From DATJGR01 sp963812255 (GTDB taxonomy: Bacteria > Pseudomonadota > Gammaproteobacteria > Pseudomonadales > Azotimanducaceae), in contig CAWEUM010000003.1 in NCBI GenBank assembly GCA_963812255.1, positions 186,001 to 250,000 of the forward strand: a stretch of DNA of 64,000 nucleotides, given 5' to 3'. A model generated the notes under the pieces. It had not been told where the DNA came from and made no database searches. It saw only the letters and a list, made by a program, of their open reading frames with translations. The translations under genes and the position numbers were made by a program. How positions within the stretch are numbered: position 1 is the first letter of the stretch; every line of letters begins with the position of its first letter. Positions 1 to 7,876 of this stretch are shown here, piece after piece.

Positions 1-1770
1 GCTCGCGCCGAGGCGAAGCGCGCCGCGGCGCTGTTCGAGCTCCAGCAGCCGCCGCTGTGGCGCGTGACGGGGGCACAAATCGACGCGTCGATTGCGGGAT
101 CGGGCCGCTTCGTCGGGCGAGCGCTACCGAGCGCATTGCAGTTCGTGCGCGATTCCGCGCCACGCGTCGTATTGCATCTCGCGTTGTTGATGCTCGGCGT
201 TGCGTTCGTCATCTACTTGCGGAAGACCTTTGACACCGCGCTGGTCGGCGCGCCGCCGTCGCGCGGCACGTCGCGTCCGTTCTCGGCGAGCCTGCTCGTG
301 ATGCTGCTGGTAGCGCCGTTTGTATATCCGGACGCCCCATCGAGCGTGGCGCAGATCCTGGGAGTCGTGTTGATCGTGCCGATGCTGCGCATCCTGACGT
401 TGTACCTGGAACGCGGCTTGCACCCGGCGCTTTATTCTCTCGCCGCGGTGTTTCTACTCGAGCGGGTGTCGACCGCATTCGCGCGCGACATCGTATTGCA
501 ACGGCTGGTGCTGCTGCTCCTGAGCGTGGTAACCATCGCGCTGCTCACATGGGCCCGCTCACGCGGCGTTGGCACGCATCTCGAACTGGCCAAGCGGGTG
601 ACCACGGGTGTGAGGCGGCTCAACTTGATTGGCATCGTTCTCTCGGTGGTCAGCCTGCTGCTCAATGTACTGGGCAACGTCGACCTCGCCATGTTGTTGC
701 AGAGCGCCACGGTACGCGCGGCAGCGCTGGCCGCCGGACTCTATGCCGCGGTGCTCGTAGTCGACGAGGTCGCGCGGCTCTGCGTACATTCGATGAAGGG
801 GCGCGGCGTGCGTTCCGTCACCAATCACGACCGCAAGATACTCACCGCCATCCACCGGCTGGTGACGCTCACTGCGTTCGTCGTGTGGGGAACCGTCGTC
901 CTGTCGAGCTTTCGCGCACTGACACCCCTCACCGCGGCGGTTGGCGACGTGCTCAACGCAAAATGGTCCCTGGGCCAGGTCACGGTCTCGCTCGGGCGAA
1001 CGTTGGGCTTCGTCGTTGCCATCTGGGCCGCGGTGCATGCATCGCGCATCACACAGGTGCTGCTGCACGATGACGTGTTACCTCGATTCGCGCTGCCGCG
1101 CGGCGTGCCAGCGGCGATCTCGACGGTGGCCAACTACGCAATGGTGTTGCTCGGCATTTTGCTGGGTGCCGGCATTCTTGGTATCGAAATGTCGAATCTG
1201 ACGCTGATCATCAGCGCGCTCGGCGTCGGCATCGGTTTTGGACTTCAGAACGTCGTCAACAATTTCGTGTCAGGGTTCATCCTGATCTTCGAACGCACAG
1301 TACAAGTGGGCGACGCCGTCCAATTGAGCGACCTGTTCGGCAAGGTGACGCACATCGGACTGCGCGCGAGCCAGATACGCACTTTCAGCGGCTCCGAGGT
1401 GATCGTCCCCAACGGCGAACTCATTTCGAACCGGGTGGTGAACTGGACCATGTCCGATCGGCACAGGCGCCTCGAGGCCAGTGTGGGCGTCGCTTACGGA
1501 ACAGATCCGGAGCGGGTTCGATCGTTGCTCTACGGCGTGCTCGATGCGGAGTCCGAGATCATGAAACAGCCCGAACCGATGGTGATCTTCGAGGCGTTCG
1601 GCGACAGCTCGCTCAACTTCCGACTCTTTTTCTGGGTCATGGAGTTCGACATCGGCCACAAGATCACCGACCGCGTGAACACTGGCATCGCACAGGCGTT
1701 CGCCGCGGCCGGGATTGAAATTCCGTTCCCGCAGCGCGACGTGCACATCAAAGACAACGCGTCGTCCTGA
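1..1770 (+). CDS. MscS-family mechanosensitive channel, 5'-truncated
   Basis: The frame is open to base 1, so the N-terminus lies outside the window; a GTG at 64 exists but the Ala/Leu-rich frame continues upstream of it. The visible part carries about eight hydrophobic helices, then the MscS signature from about 1222 (LGVGIGFGLQNVVNNFVSG, the pore-lining helix) followed by the beta domain (FERTVQVGDAVQL) and the alpha/beta C-terminal domain ending near PFPQRDVHIK. MscS proteins release solutes across the inner membrane under hypo-osmotic shock. The several extra membrane helices ahead of the pore make this a multi-helix YbdG/YbiO/MscK-like member rather than a minimal MscS. A hairpin terminator follows the stop. 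Confidence 0.9.
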   Translation, partial: ARAEAKRAAALFELQQPPLWRVTGAQIDASIAGSGRFVGRALPSALQFVRDSAPRVVLHLALLMLGVAFVIYLRKTFDTALVGAPPSRGTSRPFSASLLVMLLVAPFVYPDAPSSVAQILGVVLIVPMLRILTLYLERGLHPALYSLAAVFLLERVSTAFARDIVLQRLVLLLLSVVTIALLTWARSRGVGTHLELAKRVTTGVRRLNLIGIVLSVVSLLLNVLGNVDLAMLLQSATVRAAALAAGLYAAVLVVDEVARLCVHSMKGRGVRSVTNHDRKILTAIHRLVTLTAFVVWGTVVLSSFRALTPLTAAVGDVLNAKWSLGQVTVSLGRTLGFVVAIWAAVHASRITQVLLHDDVLPRFALPRGVPAAISTVANYAMVLLGILLGAGILGIEMSNLTLIISALGVGIGFGLQNVVNNFVSGFILIFERTVQVGDAVQLSDLFGKVTHIGLRASQIRTFSGSEVIVPNGELISNRVVNWTMSDRHRRLEASVGVAYGTDPERVRSLLYGVLDAESEIMKQPEPMVIFEAFGDSSLNFRLFFWVMEFDIGHKITDRVNTGIAQAFAAAGIEIPFPQRDVHIKDNASS

Positions 1771-1798
1771 CAGCCAACCGTTGTGTTGCGGGCAAAAG

Positions 1799-1821
1799 AA
1801 AGCCCGCTTGACGCGGGCTTT
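1799..1821 (+). terminator. Hairpin terminator after mscS-like gene
   Basis: Perfect 9-bp stem AAAGCCCGC / GCGGGCTTT with a 5-base loop, 28 bases after the channel stop codon. The A-rich 5' and T-rich 3' arms fit an intrinsic terminator. Confidence 0.8.
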
Positions 1822-1946
1822 GTCCAGCTGCCTGGACCCTAGAGATCTTTCAGCCGCAATTAGAACACAAAAATGGAGAAAATCAACAGGCTGGCTGCAT
1901 TAACTGTGAAATTCGTCAAATACGGCTCGGAGCAGCCTCGCACCCC

Positions 1947-1961
1947 CATCCTCCGAGGATG
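1947..1961. promoter_or_regulatory. Short palindrome upstream of LLM gene
   Basis: CATCCTC-C-GAGGATG, a perfect 7-bp dyad about 90 bases before the LLM oxidoreductase start, in the 280-base gap after the channel gene. It could be an operator or may be chance; no promoter boxes are clear. Apart from the terminator hairpin nothing else is seen in the gap. Confidence 0.2.
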
Positions 1962-2052
1962 TCCCTCGAGAGCCGCGTGCGGTTTGCAGATTCACGGACC
2001 GGGTGCCACCATTACCGGCTGATCTGTTGGGGTCATATGAGGAGGAATCTGC

Positions 2053-3288
2053 ATGAAGTTTGGAATTTTTTACGAGCATCAGCTGCCCCGGGACTGGGGT
2101 CCTGACAGCGAGCATCGCCTGTTCAAGAACTCCCTCGACCAGATCGAACTGGCCGATTCACTGGGGTTCGACTACGCGTGGGAAGTCGAACATCACTTCC
2201 TCGAAGAGTATTCACACTCGTCCGCCCCGGAGGTATTCCTCGGTGCCGCGAGCCAGCGCACAAAGAACATCCGCCTCGGCCACGGCATCATCCAGCTGAC
2301 GACGAATCATCCGGCCCGTGTAGCCGAGAAGGTCGCCACCCTCGATCTCGTTTCCGACGGACGCGTGGAACTCGGCCTGGGCGAGGGTGCGTCGGTCACC
2401 GAACTGCATCCGTTCAACCTGCGCTTTCGCGACAAGCGCGACGTCTGGGAAGACGGGGTGCGCTGCGTGCTGCCGATGTTCTGGAATCACGGCTGGGAGT
2501 ACGACGGTGAGTATTTCAAATTTCCGAAACGGGCCGTGGTACCGAAGCCGCTGCAGAAGCCGCATCCGCCGCTGTGGGTGGCGTGCTCACAACTCGACAC
2601 GATCCGCTACGCGGCACACCGCGGCATGGGGTCACTGTGTTTCAAGTTCGCCGATCTGAAAGCCGCGCAAGCGTGGGTGAATGCGTATTACAACACCTAC
2701 CTGCGCGACCTCGAAAAGCTCTGCGACTACCAGACCAATCCGAACATTGCCGTCGTCTCGGGCTTCATGTGCGCCGAGACCGACGAAGAAGCATGGCGCA
2801 AAGCCGATGGCTGGACGTTCTTTCAGTTCGCGCTGGGGCTGTACAACAAGGAAGGCCCGTTCGAACCCGGCACGGTCAACTTCTGGGAACGCTACCAGGC
2901 GTGGAAGCAGACTCCGGCCGGACAGAAGCGCACCGGCAGCGAACTGATCGGCTCGCCGGAGACGATCCGAACGCGATTGCTCGAACTCGAAGCGGCCAAT
3001 GTGGATCAGGTGATCCTGCTGAATCAGGCTGGCAAGAACTCGCATGAGGACATCTGCTCGAGTCTGGAATTGTTCGCGAAGAAAGTGATGCCCGAATTCC
3101 ACGGCCGCGAGGCGCAGCATCAGCAGTGGAAACAGCAGGTCCTCGCCGGCGAGATCACGCTCGAAGACATCGACACGGAACCCTACAACTTCGCCGCGCG
3201 CGGCAAGCCGACCCAGACCTCCACCAAACAGGCACGCAACATGGTGGCCGGTGCGGTCGGGCGGCCGAACGCCGAATCGTTGGGGTGA
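2053..3288 (+). CDS. LLM class flavin-dependent oxidoreductase
   Basis: 411-residue protein of the bacterial luciferase-like (LLM) TIM-barrel superfamily, which use FMNH2/F420 to oxidise small molecules, often as monooxygenases. The N-terminus MKFGIFYEHQLPRDWG and the segments RLGHGIIQLTTNHPARVAEKV and DLVSDGRVELGLGEGAS are the usual cofactor-site strands. The start is fixed by AGGAGG at 2040-2045, seven bases ahead of ATG. It is transcribed alone, convergent with the FAH gene and separated from it by a bidirectional hairpin. Substrate unknown; the neighbouring dehydrogenase and hydrolase suggest breakdown of a small organic compound. Confidence 0.9.
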   Translation: MKFGIFYEHQLPRDWGPDSEHRLFKNSLDQIELADSLGFDYAWEVEHHFLEEYSHSSAPEVFLGAASQRTKNIRLGHGIIQLTTNHPARVAEKVATLDLVSDGRVELGLGEGASVTELHPFNLRFRDKRDVWEDGVRCVLPMFWNHGWEYDGEYFKFPKRAVVPKPLQKPHPPLWVACSQLDTIRYAAHRGMGSLCFKFADLKAAQAWVNAYYNTYLRDLEKLCDYQTNPNIAVVSGFMCAETDEEAWRKADGWTFFQFALGLYNKEGPFEPGTVNFWERYQAWKQTPAGQKRTGSELIGSPETIRTRLLELEAANVDQVILLNQAGKNSHEDICSSLELFAKKVMPEFHGREAQHQQWKQQVLAGEITLEDIDTEPYNFAARGKPTQTSTKQARNMVAGAVGRPNAESLG

Positions 3289-3300
3289 CGCAACGCCGCG

Positions 3301-3325
3301 GAGGGTCAGAGCGACTCTGACCCTC
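3301..3325. terminator. GGGTCAGAG-type inverted repeat, bidirectional terminator
   Basis: Perfect 11-bp stem GAGGGTCAGAG / CTCTGACCCTC with a CGA loop between two convergent genes (LLM ends 3288, FAH ends 3328). It belongs to a repeat family also seen near 7850, 23490, 35400 and 57500. Confidence 0.75.
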
Positions 3326-3327
3326 TC

Positions 3328-4170
3328 TCAGCCGTCGACCACCTCGTTGCGGAGGACGCCGATCGGCTTCACCTCTACTTCGATCACGTCGCCGGCTTTC
3401 ATGAACAGCGGTGGCGTGCGTGCGGCGCCGACACCACCAGGCGTGCCGGTGACGATGACGTCGCCGGGCACGAGATCCGTGAACGTCGAGCAATACGCGA
3501 TGATCTCGGCGAAGCCGAAGATCAGTAACGAGGCCGTCGCGTTCTGCATCACTTCGCCGTTCAGCCGCGTCGTCAGTTCCATCGCGCCGGGATCGCCGCA
3601 TTCGTCGGGTGTCATCAGCCACGGGCCGAAACCACCGGTGCCTGTAAAGTTCTTGCCAGGCGTGAACTGCGTCGTGTGACGTTGGAAGTCGCGCACGCTG
3701 CCATCGTTGTAGCAACTGAAGCCTGCAACGTGGTCGAGCCAGTTCGCAGCGGCAATGCGACGGCCGCGTTTGCCGATCACGACGGCGATTTCGCCTTCGA
3801 AGTCCAGGCGTTCCGATTCTTTCGGCCGGATCATCGGCTGCTCATGGCCGATCTGTGCCTGAGCAAAACGCACGAAGATGGTCGGGTGGCTGGTGGGATC
3901 GCGGCCCGTTTCTTCCTGGTGCGCCTTGTAGTTGATGCCGACGCAGAGGATCTTGTCGGGATGGGTGATCACCGGCAGATATTTCACGTCGCGCAACAGG
4001 TGATCCGTCCGCTGCTTCGACGCCTCCGCTCCGGCACTCGCGAGCTCTCCAGTTGCCAACAGATCTTTCAGGGTGCGCTGGTCCCGGCGAGCGCCGACGT
4101 CGACGATACCGTCGCCGACAACCACGCCGTACGACGCACGACCCGCTTTTTCGAACGAAACCCAGCGCAC
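3328..4170 (-). CDS. Fumarylacetoacetate hydrolase family protein
   Basis: 280 residues. The first ~65 form the small N-terminal domain seen in FAH proteins; the catalytic domain starts at KILCVGINYKAHQEETG. Metal-binding residues typical of the family are present: LDFEGEIAVVIG (two Glu) and the Asp in CYNDGSVRDFQ; the late motif TGTPGGVG is intact. Members cleave or hydrate/decarboxylate diketo acids in aromatic and amino-acid catabolism. GTG start chosen because AAAGGGG lies just upstream on the minus strand. It sits 23 bases behind the alcohol dehydrogenase stop, so it is probably co-transcribed with it. Exact substrate cannot be told. Confidence 0.88.
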   Translation of the reverse strand: MRWVSFEKAGRASYGVVVGDGIVDVGARRDQRTLKDLLATGELASAGAEASKQRTDHLLRDVKYLPVITHPDKILCVGINYKAHQEETGRDPTSHPTIFVRFAQAQIGHEQPMIRPKESERLDFEGEIAVVIGKRGRRIAAANWLDHVAGFSCYNDGSVRDFQRHTTQFTPGKNFTGTGGFGPWLMTPDECGDPGAMELTTRLNGEVMQNATASLLIFGFAEIIAYCSTFTDLVPGDVIVTGTPGGVGAARTPPLFMKAGDVIEVEVKPIGVLRNEVVDG

Positions 4171-4193
4171 GCACTACCCCTTTGTCGAATAGT

Positions 4194-5276
4194 TCAGTTG
4201 AACATGATCACGCTGCGCGCGACCTCGCCGGTGCCAAGCGCCGCGAACGCGTCGTTGACGTCGGCCAGCGAAATACGTCGCGAAATCATGTCGTCCAAGT
4301 GCAGCTTGCCCTGCAGATAGAAGTCGACGAAACGCGGCATGTCGACGCGAAATCGGTTCGAGCCCATGAACGAGCCTTGCAGCTTCTTCTCGGTCAGCAG
4401 ATCTGCGCCGTGTACCTCGACCATCTGGCCCGGCGGAATCATGCCGATCACCGTCGCGGTGCCGCCACGGCGCAACATCCGAAAAGCCTGTTCCGCGGTG
4501 GCCTTCAATCCGATGGCCTCGAACGTGTAGTGCGCGCCGCCGCCGGTCAATTCCTTCACCGCTTCGACTGGATCGGTCTGTTTCGCATTGACGACATCGG
4601 TGGCGCCGAACTTCAACGCGAGATCGAGCTTCGACGGCACGGTATCGACGGCGATGATGCGGCCGGCGCCGGCAATTGCCGCACCGTTGATGCACGACAA
4701 TCCGATGCCGCCGCAGCCGATCACAACGACGGTGCTACCCGGTTCGACTTTGGCGGTATGAATGACCGCGCCAACGCCGGTGGTGACGCCGCAGCCGATC
4801 AAGGCGGCGCGGTCGAGCGGCATGTCCGGACGAATTTTCGCTACCGCATGCTCGTGCACCAGCATGTACTCGGCGAACGAACCGAGATTGGCGAACTGAT
4901 TCAGCTTCGAACCATCCTTCGATAGCCTCGGCTCTTCGTTCGGGCCGCGCCGCAGCGCCGGTTCCTGACACAGCGACATGTGCCCGGTCAGGCAGTACTC
5001 GCAGGTCCCGCAGAACACCGACAGGCACGTGATCACATGATCGCCCGGTTTCACGTAGTTGACGTCCGAGCCAACCTGCTCGACGACACCCGCCGCTTCG
5101 TGGCCCAGGATGATCGGCAACTGCCCCGGATAGGTACCATTGAAAAAGTGCAGGTCCGAATGGCACACGCCGACGGAGACGGCGCGCACCAGCACTTCGC
5201 GCGGGCCCGGCTTGGACACCTGGACCTCTTCGACTTCCATCGGTTTGTTTACTTCTCTGAATACGGCGGCTTTCAT
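4194..5276 (-). CDS. Zinc-dependent alcohol dehydrogenase (MDR family)
   Basis: 360 residues starting MKAAVFREVNKPMEVEEV; the ATG at 5276 is preferred over longer frames because AGGAGAG lies directly upstream. Catalytic zinc ligands are visible in VGVCHSDLHFFNG and LGHEAAGVVE, the structural-zinc cysteines in CGTCEYCLTGHMSLC, and the NAD-binding turn VIGCGGIGLS. Length and motifs match class III-like alcohol/aldehyde dehydrogenases. It lies between a pdxA-like gene (67-base gap) and the FAH gene (23-base gap) on the same strand, suggesting a three-gene catabolic operon. It oxidises a primary alcohol or hemithioacetal; the substrate is not inferable. Confidence 0.92.
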   Translation of the reverse strand: MKAAVFREVNKPMEVEEVQVSKPGPREVLVRAVSVGVCHSDLHFFNGTYPGQLPIILGHEAAGVVEQVGSDVNYVKPGDHVITCLSVFCGTCEYCLTGHMSLCQEPALRRGPNEEPRLSKDGSKLNQFANLGSFAEYMLVHEHAVAKIRPDMPLDRAALIGCGVTTGVGAVIHTAKVEPGSTVVVIGCGGIGLSCINGAAIAGAGRIIAVDTVPSKLDLALKFGATDVVNAKQTDPVEAVKELTGGGAHYTFEAIGLKATAEQAFRMLRRGGTATVIGMIPPGQMVEVHGADLLTEKKLQGSFMGSNRFRVDMPRFVDFYLQGKLHLDDMISRRISLADVNDAFAALGTGEVARSVIMFN

Positions 5277-5343
5277 GTCCCTCTCCTCAAATTGCCTCAA
5301 TACGTTTTTGGTGCGTACCGTCGGAGTGTGCCAACCTATTGCA

Positions 5344-6321
5344 TCAGAATCCATCGCATCCCAGGCGGCCGCGCGCAAGCGTTACCGCCGCACGAATCGC
5401 GGCGAGCAGGCTGGCGGGATCTGCCACGCCGCGACCGGCGATATCGAATGCCGTGCCGTGATCGACCGACGTGCGAATGAACGGAATGCCGAGGGTCGCG
5501 GTGACACTCTGCGCGAAGTTGTGCACCTTGATCGCGATGTGCCCCTGATCGTGATACATCGCCAGCACGAGATCGAATTCGCCGGCAATGGCACGGTTGA
5601 ACACCGAGTCGGCCGGGATCGGCCCACTGACAAGCATCCCATCCTGACGAGCCTGCTCGACCGCGGGCGCGATCTCGTCGATCTCTTCACGTCCCAACAA
5701 ACCACCTTCGCCGCCATGTGGGTTCAACGCCGCCACGGCGATGCGTGGATTGGCAAGACCCCAGCGCGCTAGTGTGTCGCGGGTCAGCCGCAGCTTTTCG
5801 ACAATGGTCGCGCGCGTGACGAACCGCGCCGCTTCGATCAGCGACTTGTGCGTCGACAGATGCACGACCCGTAGCCCTGGTGTCATCAGCATCGTTGCCG
5901 TCCATCTGGAGCCGGTCAGCCGGCCAAGGATCTCCTGATGGCCAATGTCGTCGACATAGCCTGCCGCGTGCACCGCTTCCTTGTTGATCGGGCAGGTGAC
6001 CATTGCCGCCGCGTCGCCGCGCGCCGTGATACCGGCGGTTTGCTCGACGGCACGCACCGCCACAGTGCCGCACGTCGCGGAGATTTCGCCGAAGCGAAAT
6101 CCAGCCGGACGCGCGACATCGACATCGATGAATCGGATATCGGGCAAGGCGACTCCGGCCACCTCGGCGCCGGCGTCGAGCGCCCAACGCGCGCCGACGA
6201 CCAACGGCCGGCACAGCCCGTCCAGTTCGCCACCCGCAAGTGTCTTGGCGAGCACCTCGGCCCCGATGCCGGCTGGATCACCCGCGCTGATGGCGATAAC
6301 CGGAAGGTGGTGGTCGCTCAT
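5344..6321 (-). CDS. pdxA: 4-hydroxythreonine-4-phosphate dehydrogenase (PdxA family)
   Basis: 325 residues beginning MSDHHLPVIAISAGDPAGIGAE, the hallmark N-terminus of PdxA, with MVTCPINKEAVHAAGY, the metal-site HQE and LVLAMYHDQGHIAIK. PdxA oxidises 4-phosphohydroxy-L-threonine in pyridoxal-phosphate synthesis. No other PLP-synthesis gene is nearby, and the position ahead of an alcohol dehydrogenase and an FAH hydrolase resembles catabolic PdxA2-type paralogs, so a role outside vitamin B6 synthesis is possible. AGGA precedes the ATG. The promoter region is a 25-base gap shared with a divergent zinc-ribbon gene and contains a LexA-like dyad. Confidence 0.88.
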   Translation of the reverse strand: MSDHHLPVIAISAGDPAGIGAEVLAKTLAGGELDGLCRPLVVGARWALDAGAEVAGVALPDIRFIDVDVARPAGFRFGEISATCGTVAVRAVEQTAGITARGDAAAMVTCPINKEAVHAAGYVDDIGHQEILGRLTGSRWTATMLMTPGLRVVHLSTHKSLIEAARFVTRATIVEKLRLTRDTLARWGLANPRIAVAALNPHGGEGGLLGREEIDEIAPAVEQARQDGMLVSGPIPADSVFNRAIAGEFDLVLAMYHDQGHIAIKVHNFAQSVTATLGIPFIRTSVDHGTAFDIAGRGVADPASLLAAIRAAVTLARGRLGCDGF

Positions 6322-6329
6322 GACATATC

Positions 6330-6345
6330 CTGTATATTCATACAG
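6330..6345. promoter_or_regulatory. LexA-like dyad (CTGT-N8-ACAG)
   Basis: CTGTATATTCATACAG is a perfect dyad matching the gammaproteobacterial SOS-box pattern CTGT-N8-ACAG. It fills the 25-base gap between divergent starts at 6321 (pdxA, minus) and 6347 (zinc-ribbon protein, plus). It also contains TATATT, a possible -10 element, so the match could partly reflect promoter sequence. Confidence 0.4.
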
Positions 6346-6346
6346 T

Positions 6347-6688
6347 ATGGTGACCCTGGCTGATCTCGTTACTCAATTCGAACTGCACGCCGTGTGCATC
6401 GATTGCCGGCGTATGGAGCGGCTCGACTTACCCGAACTGATGTCCCGGATGCCGGGCAACAGCACGGTGGCTGAGGTGCGCGCTCGTGTACGGTGCCGGC
6501 AATGCCGGCAGCGAACATACGATATCCGCATCGTCTATGTCGGCACCGGCGGCAATGCGCGCGGTTTCCACTATCGTGAACACCGCCGTGAGCACATTCG
6601 TGAACACGTTCGTGAACACGCAACAGTTCAATCGCCGAGCAACTCGGTGCCTTCCAGCGTGAGACCGAATCCTGACACGCCGACATAG
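6347..6688 (+). CDS. Small zinc-ribbon protein with C-terminal REH repeats
   Basis: 113 residues. Two cysteine pairs, CIDC near residue 19 and CRQC near residue 51, fit a four-Cys zinc ribbon of the kind found in short uncharacterised proteobacterial proteins. After residue ~75 the chain is a basic/histidine repeat (REHRREHIREHVREH) made by four 12-base units at 6575-6622. The ATG is one base from the LexA-like dyad and has no Shine-Dalgarno, so a leaderless mRNA is possible. The 3' end overlaps the converging ribB gene by 61 bases. Function unknown; DNA or RNA contact is plausible from the ribbon plus basic tail. Confidence 0.55.
   Translation: MVTLADLVTQFELHAVCIDCRRMERLDLPELMSRMPGNSTVAEVRARVRCRQCRQRTYDIRIVYVGTGGNARGFHYREHRREHIREHVREHATVQSPSNSVPSSVRPNPDTPT
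6575..6622 (+). repeat. Four 12-base tandem units coding REHx
   Basis: Units begin CGTGAACACCGC, CGTGAGCACATT, CGTGAACACGTT, CGTGAACACGCA. They keep frame and encode an REH-x repeat in the zinc-ribbon protein. Confidence 0.75.
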
Positions 6689-7734
6689 TCGACCTCCCGA
6701 CCGGCAATGATGCGAATACGACCGACGCCGAGGTCGCGAAGAATCTGCGCGCCGACGCCGATCTCCAGCCACTCGGCGCGGCGCGCATCGGCGCGGCTCG
6801 GTGCGGCTGGATTGGTCAACGTGTCGAGCGGCACGCCGACGAAGCCGCTACGCAGATAGATGAACACGCCGCCGCCGAGATCATGGATGCGCCGCAATGC
6901 CACTTCGAGAATACGCGACGGATGATCACCCTGCGGTCCGAAAATGTCCTCCACCAATTTCTCGCGATGAATGCGCACCGCCGCCGCGTGCCCGCTGTCG
7001 ACGCGACCGAACACGAGTGCTAGATGCTCCGCATCCTCGAACTTCGTCTTGTAGGCAAACGCCCGCGCCGGACCAATCGGCGTGTTGACGGAAAACTCAC
7101 GAACGCGCTCGACCAGATGTTCACGTCGCTGCCGGTACGTGATGAGGTCGGCGATCGATGTGATCTTCAGCTTGTGTTGGGCGGCGAACTCCACCAGTTG
7201 TGGCAGGCGCTTGACGGTGCCGTCGTCGTTGACGATCTCGGCCAGCAATCCAACCGGCGGCAAACCCGCGAGTTTCGCGAGATCGACACCCGCTTCGGTA
7301 TGACCGGATCGAACGAGCACGCCCCCAGTGCGGGCAACGAGCGGAAAGATGTGGCCGGGGCGGACAAAATCGGCCGCGCCGACGTTGCCGTTCGCGAGCG
7401 CTTGAATCGTACTGGCGCGCTCCTCGGCCGAGATCCCCGTGGTCAATCCATGCCGATAGTCGATCGAAACGGTGAACGCCGTGCTCATCGGTGCGTCGTT
7501 GCGCGCCACCATCGGATCCAGATGCAACCGTTTCGCGTCCTCCTCGAGAATCGGCGTGCACAAAATTCCGCTGGTATGACGAATCATGAAGGCCACTTGT
7601 TCCGGCGTCGCGCGCGACGCCGCCATGATCAGATCGCCTTCATTCTCTCGGTCATCGTCATCGACGACGATGACGATCTCGCCGGCCGCAATGCCGGCGA
7701 TGACGTCTTCGATCGGATCGAACTGTGTGGGCAT
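6628..7734 (-). CDS. ribB: 3,4-dihydroxy-2-butanone-4-phosphate synthase with degenerate GTP cyclohydrolase II domain
   Basis: 368 residues. Residues ~1-205 are a full RibB domain: DDDDRENEGDLIMAA (acidic metal/substrate loop), TSGILCTP, the catalytic His region HIFPLVARTGGVLVRSGHTEAGVDLA. It converts ribulose 5-phosphate to the four-carbon riboflavin precursor. Residues ~206-368 align with RibA, but where RibA has the zinc cysteines of GDVFGSxxCDC this protein reads EDIFGPQGDHPSRIL with no cysteine, so GTP cyclohydrolase activity is unlikely. Such RibBX-like forms are known. ATG 7734 is preferred over TTG 7749 because GGCGGAG lies six bases ahead. No FMN riboswitch is seen upstream. Confidence 0.9.
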   Translation of the reverse strand: MPTQFDPIEDVIAGIAAGEIVIVVDDDDRENEGDLIMAASRATPEQVAFMIRHTSGILCTPILEEDAKRLHLDPMVARNDAPMSTAFTVSIDYRHGLTTGISAEERASTIQALANGNVGAADFVRPGHIFPLVARTGGVLVRSGHTEAGVDLAKLAGLPPVGLLAEIVNDDGTVKRLPQLVEFAAQHKLKITSIADLITYRQRREHLVERVREFSVNTPIGPARAFAYKTKFEDAEHLALVFGRVDSGHAAAVRIHREKLVEDIFGPQGDHPSRILEVALRRIHDLGGGVFIYLRSGFVGVPLDTLTNPAAPSRADARRAEWLEIGVGAQILRDLGVGRIRIIAGREVDYVGVSGFGLTLEGTELLGD

Positions 7735-7846
7735 GGATGGCTCCGCCAAATGGACGCTAGGTTACCACGGCGCTAACCAGCTCATATCGGAAGGCGCTCA
7801 TGCCAGCGATGCGCGACGTTCATGATTGAAGCATCGAACGAGAAAA

Positions 7847-7873
7847 GGGGGTCGGAGCAACTCTGACCCCTTT
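7847..7873. terminator. GGGTCGGAG-type hairpin with T-run
   Basis: GGGGTCGGAG (7848-7857) pairs with CTCTGACCCC (7861-7870) around a CAA loop, flanked by AAAA and seven T. It sits just beyond the CoA-transferase stop on the minus strand, and the A and T runs would let it end transcription from either side. Confidence 0.8.
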
Positions 7874-7876
7874 TTT

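Noticed and set aside
4053..4925. Long plus-strand frame across the FAH and alcohol dehydrogenase genes
   Set aside because: Composition artefact of high-GC third positions; both minus-strand genes show intact catalytic motifs.
6628..7734. Functional bifunctional RibBA
   Set aside because: No zinc-binding cysteines in the GTP cyclohydrolase half.
7735..7846. FMN riboswitch upstream of ribB
   Set aside because: Only about 110 bases are available and the conserved RFN junction sequences are not seen.
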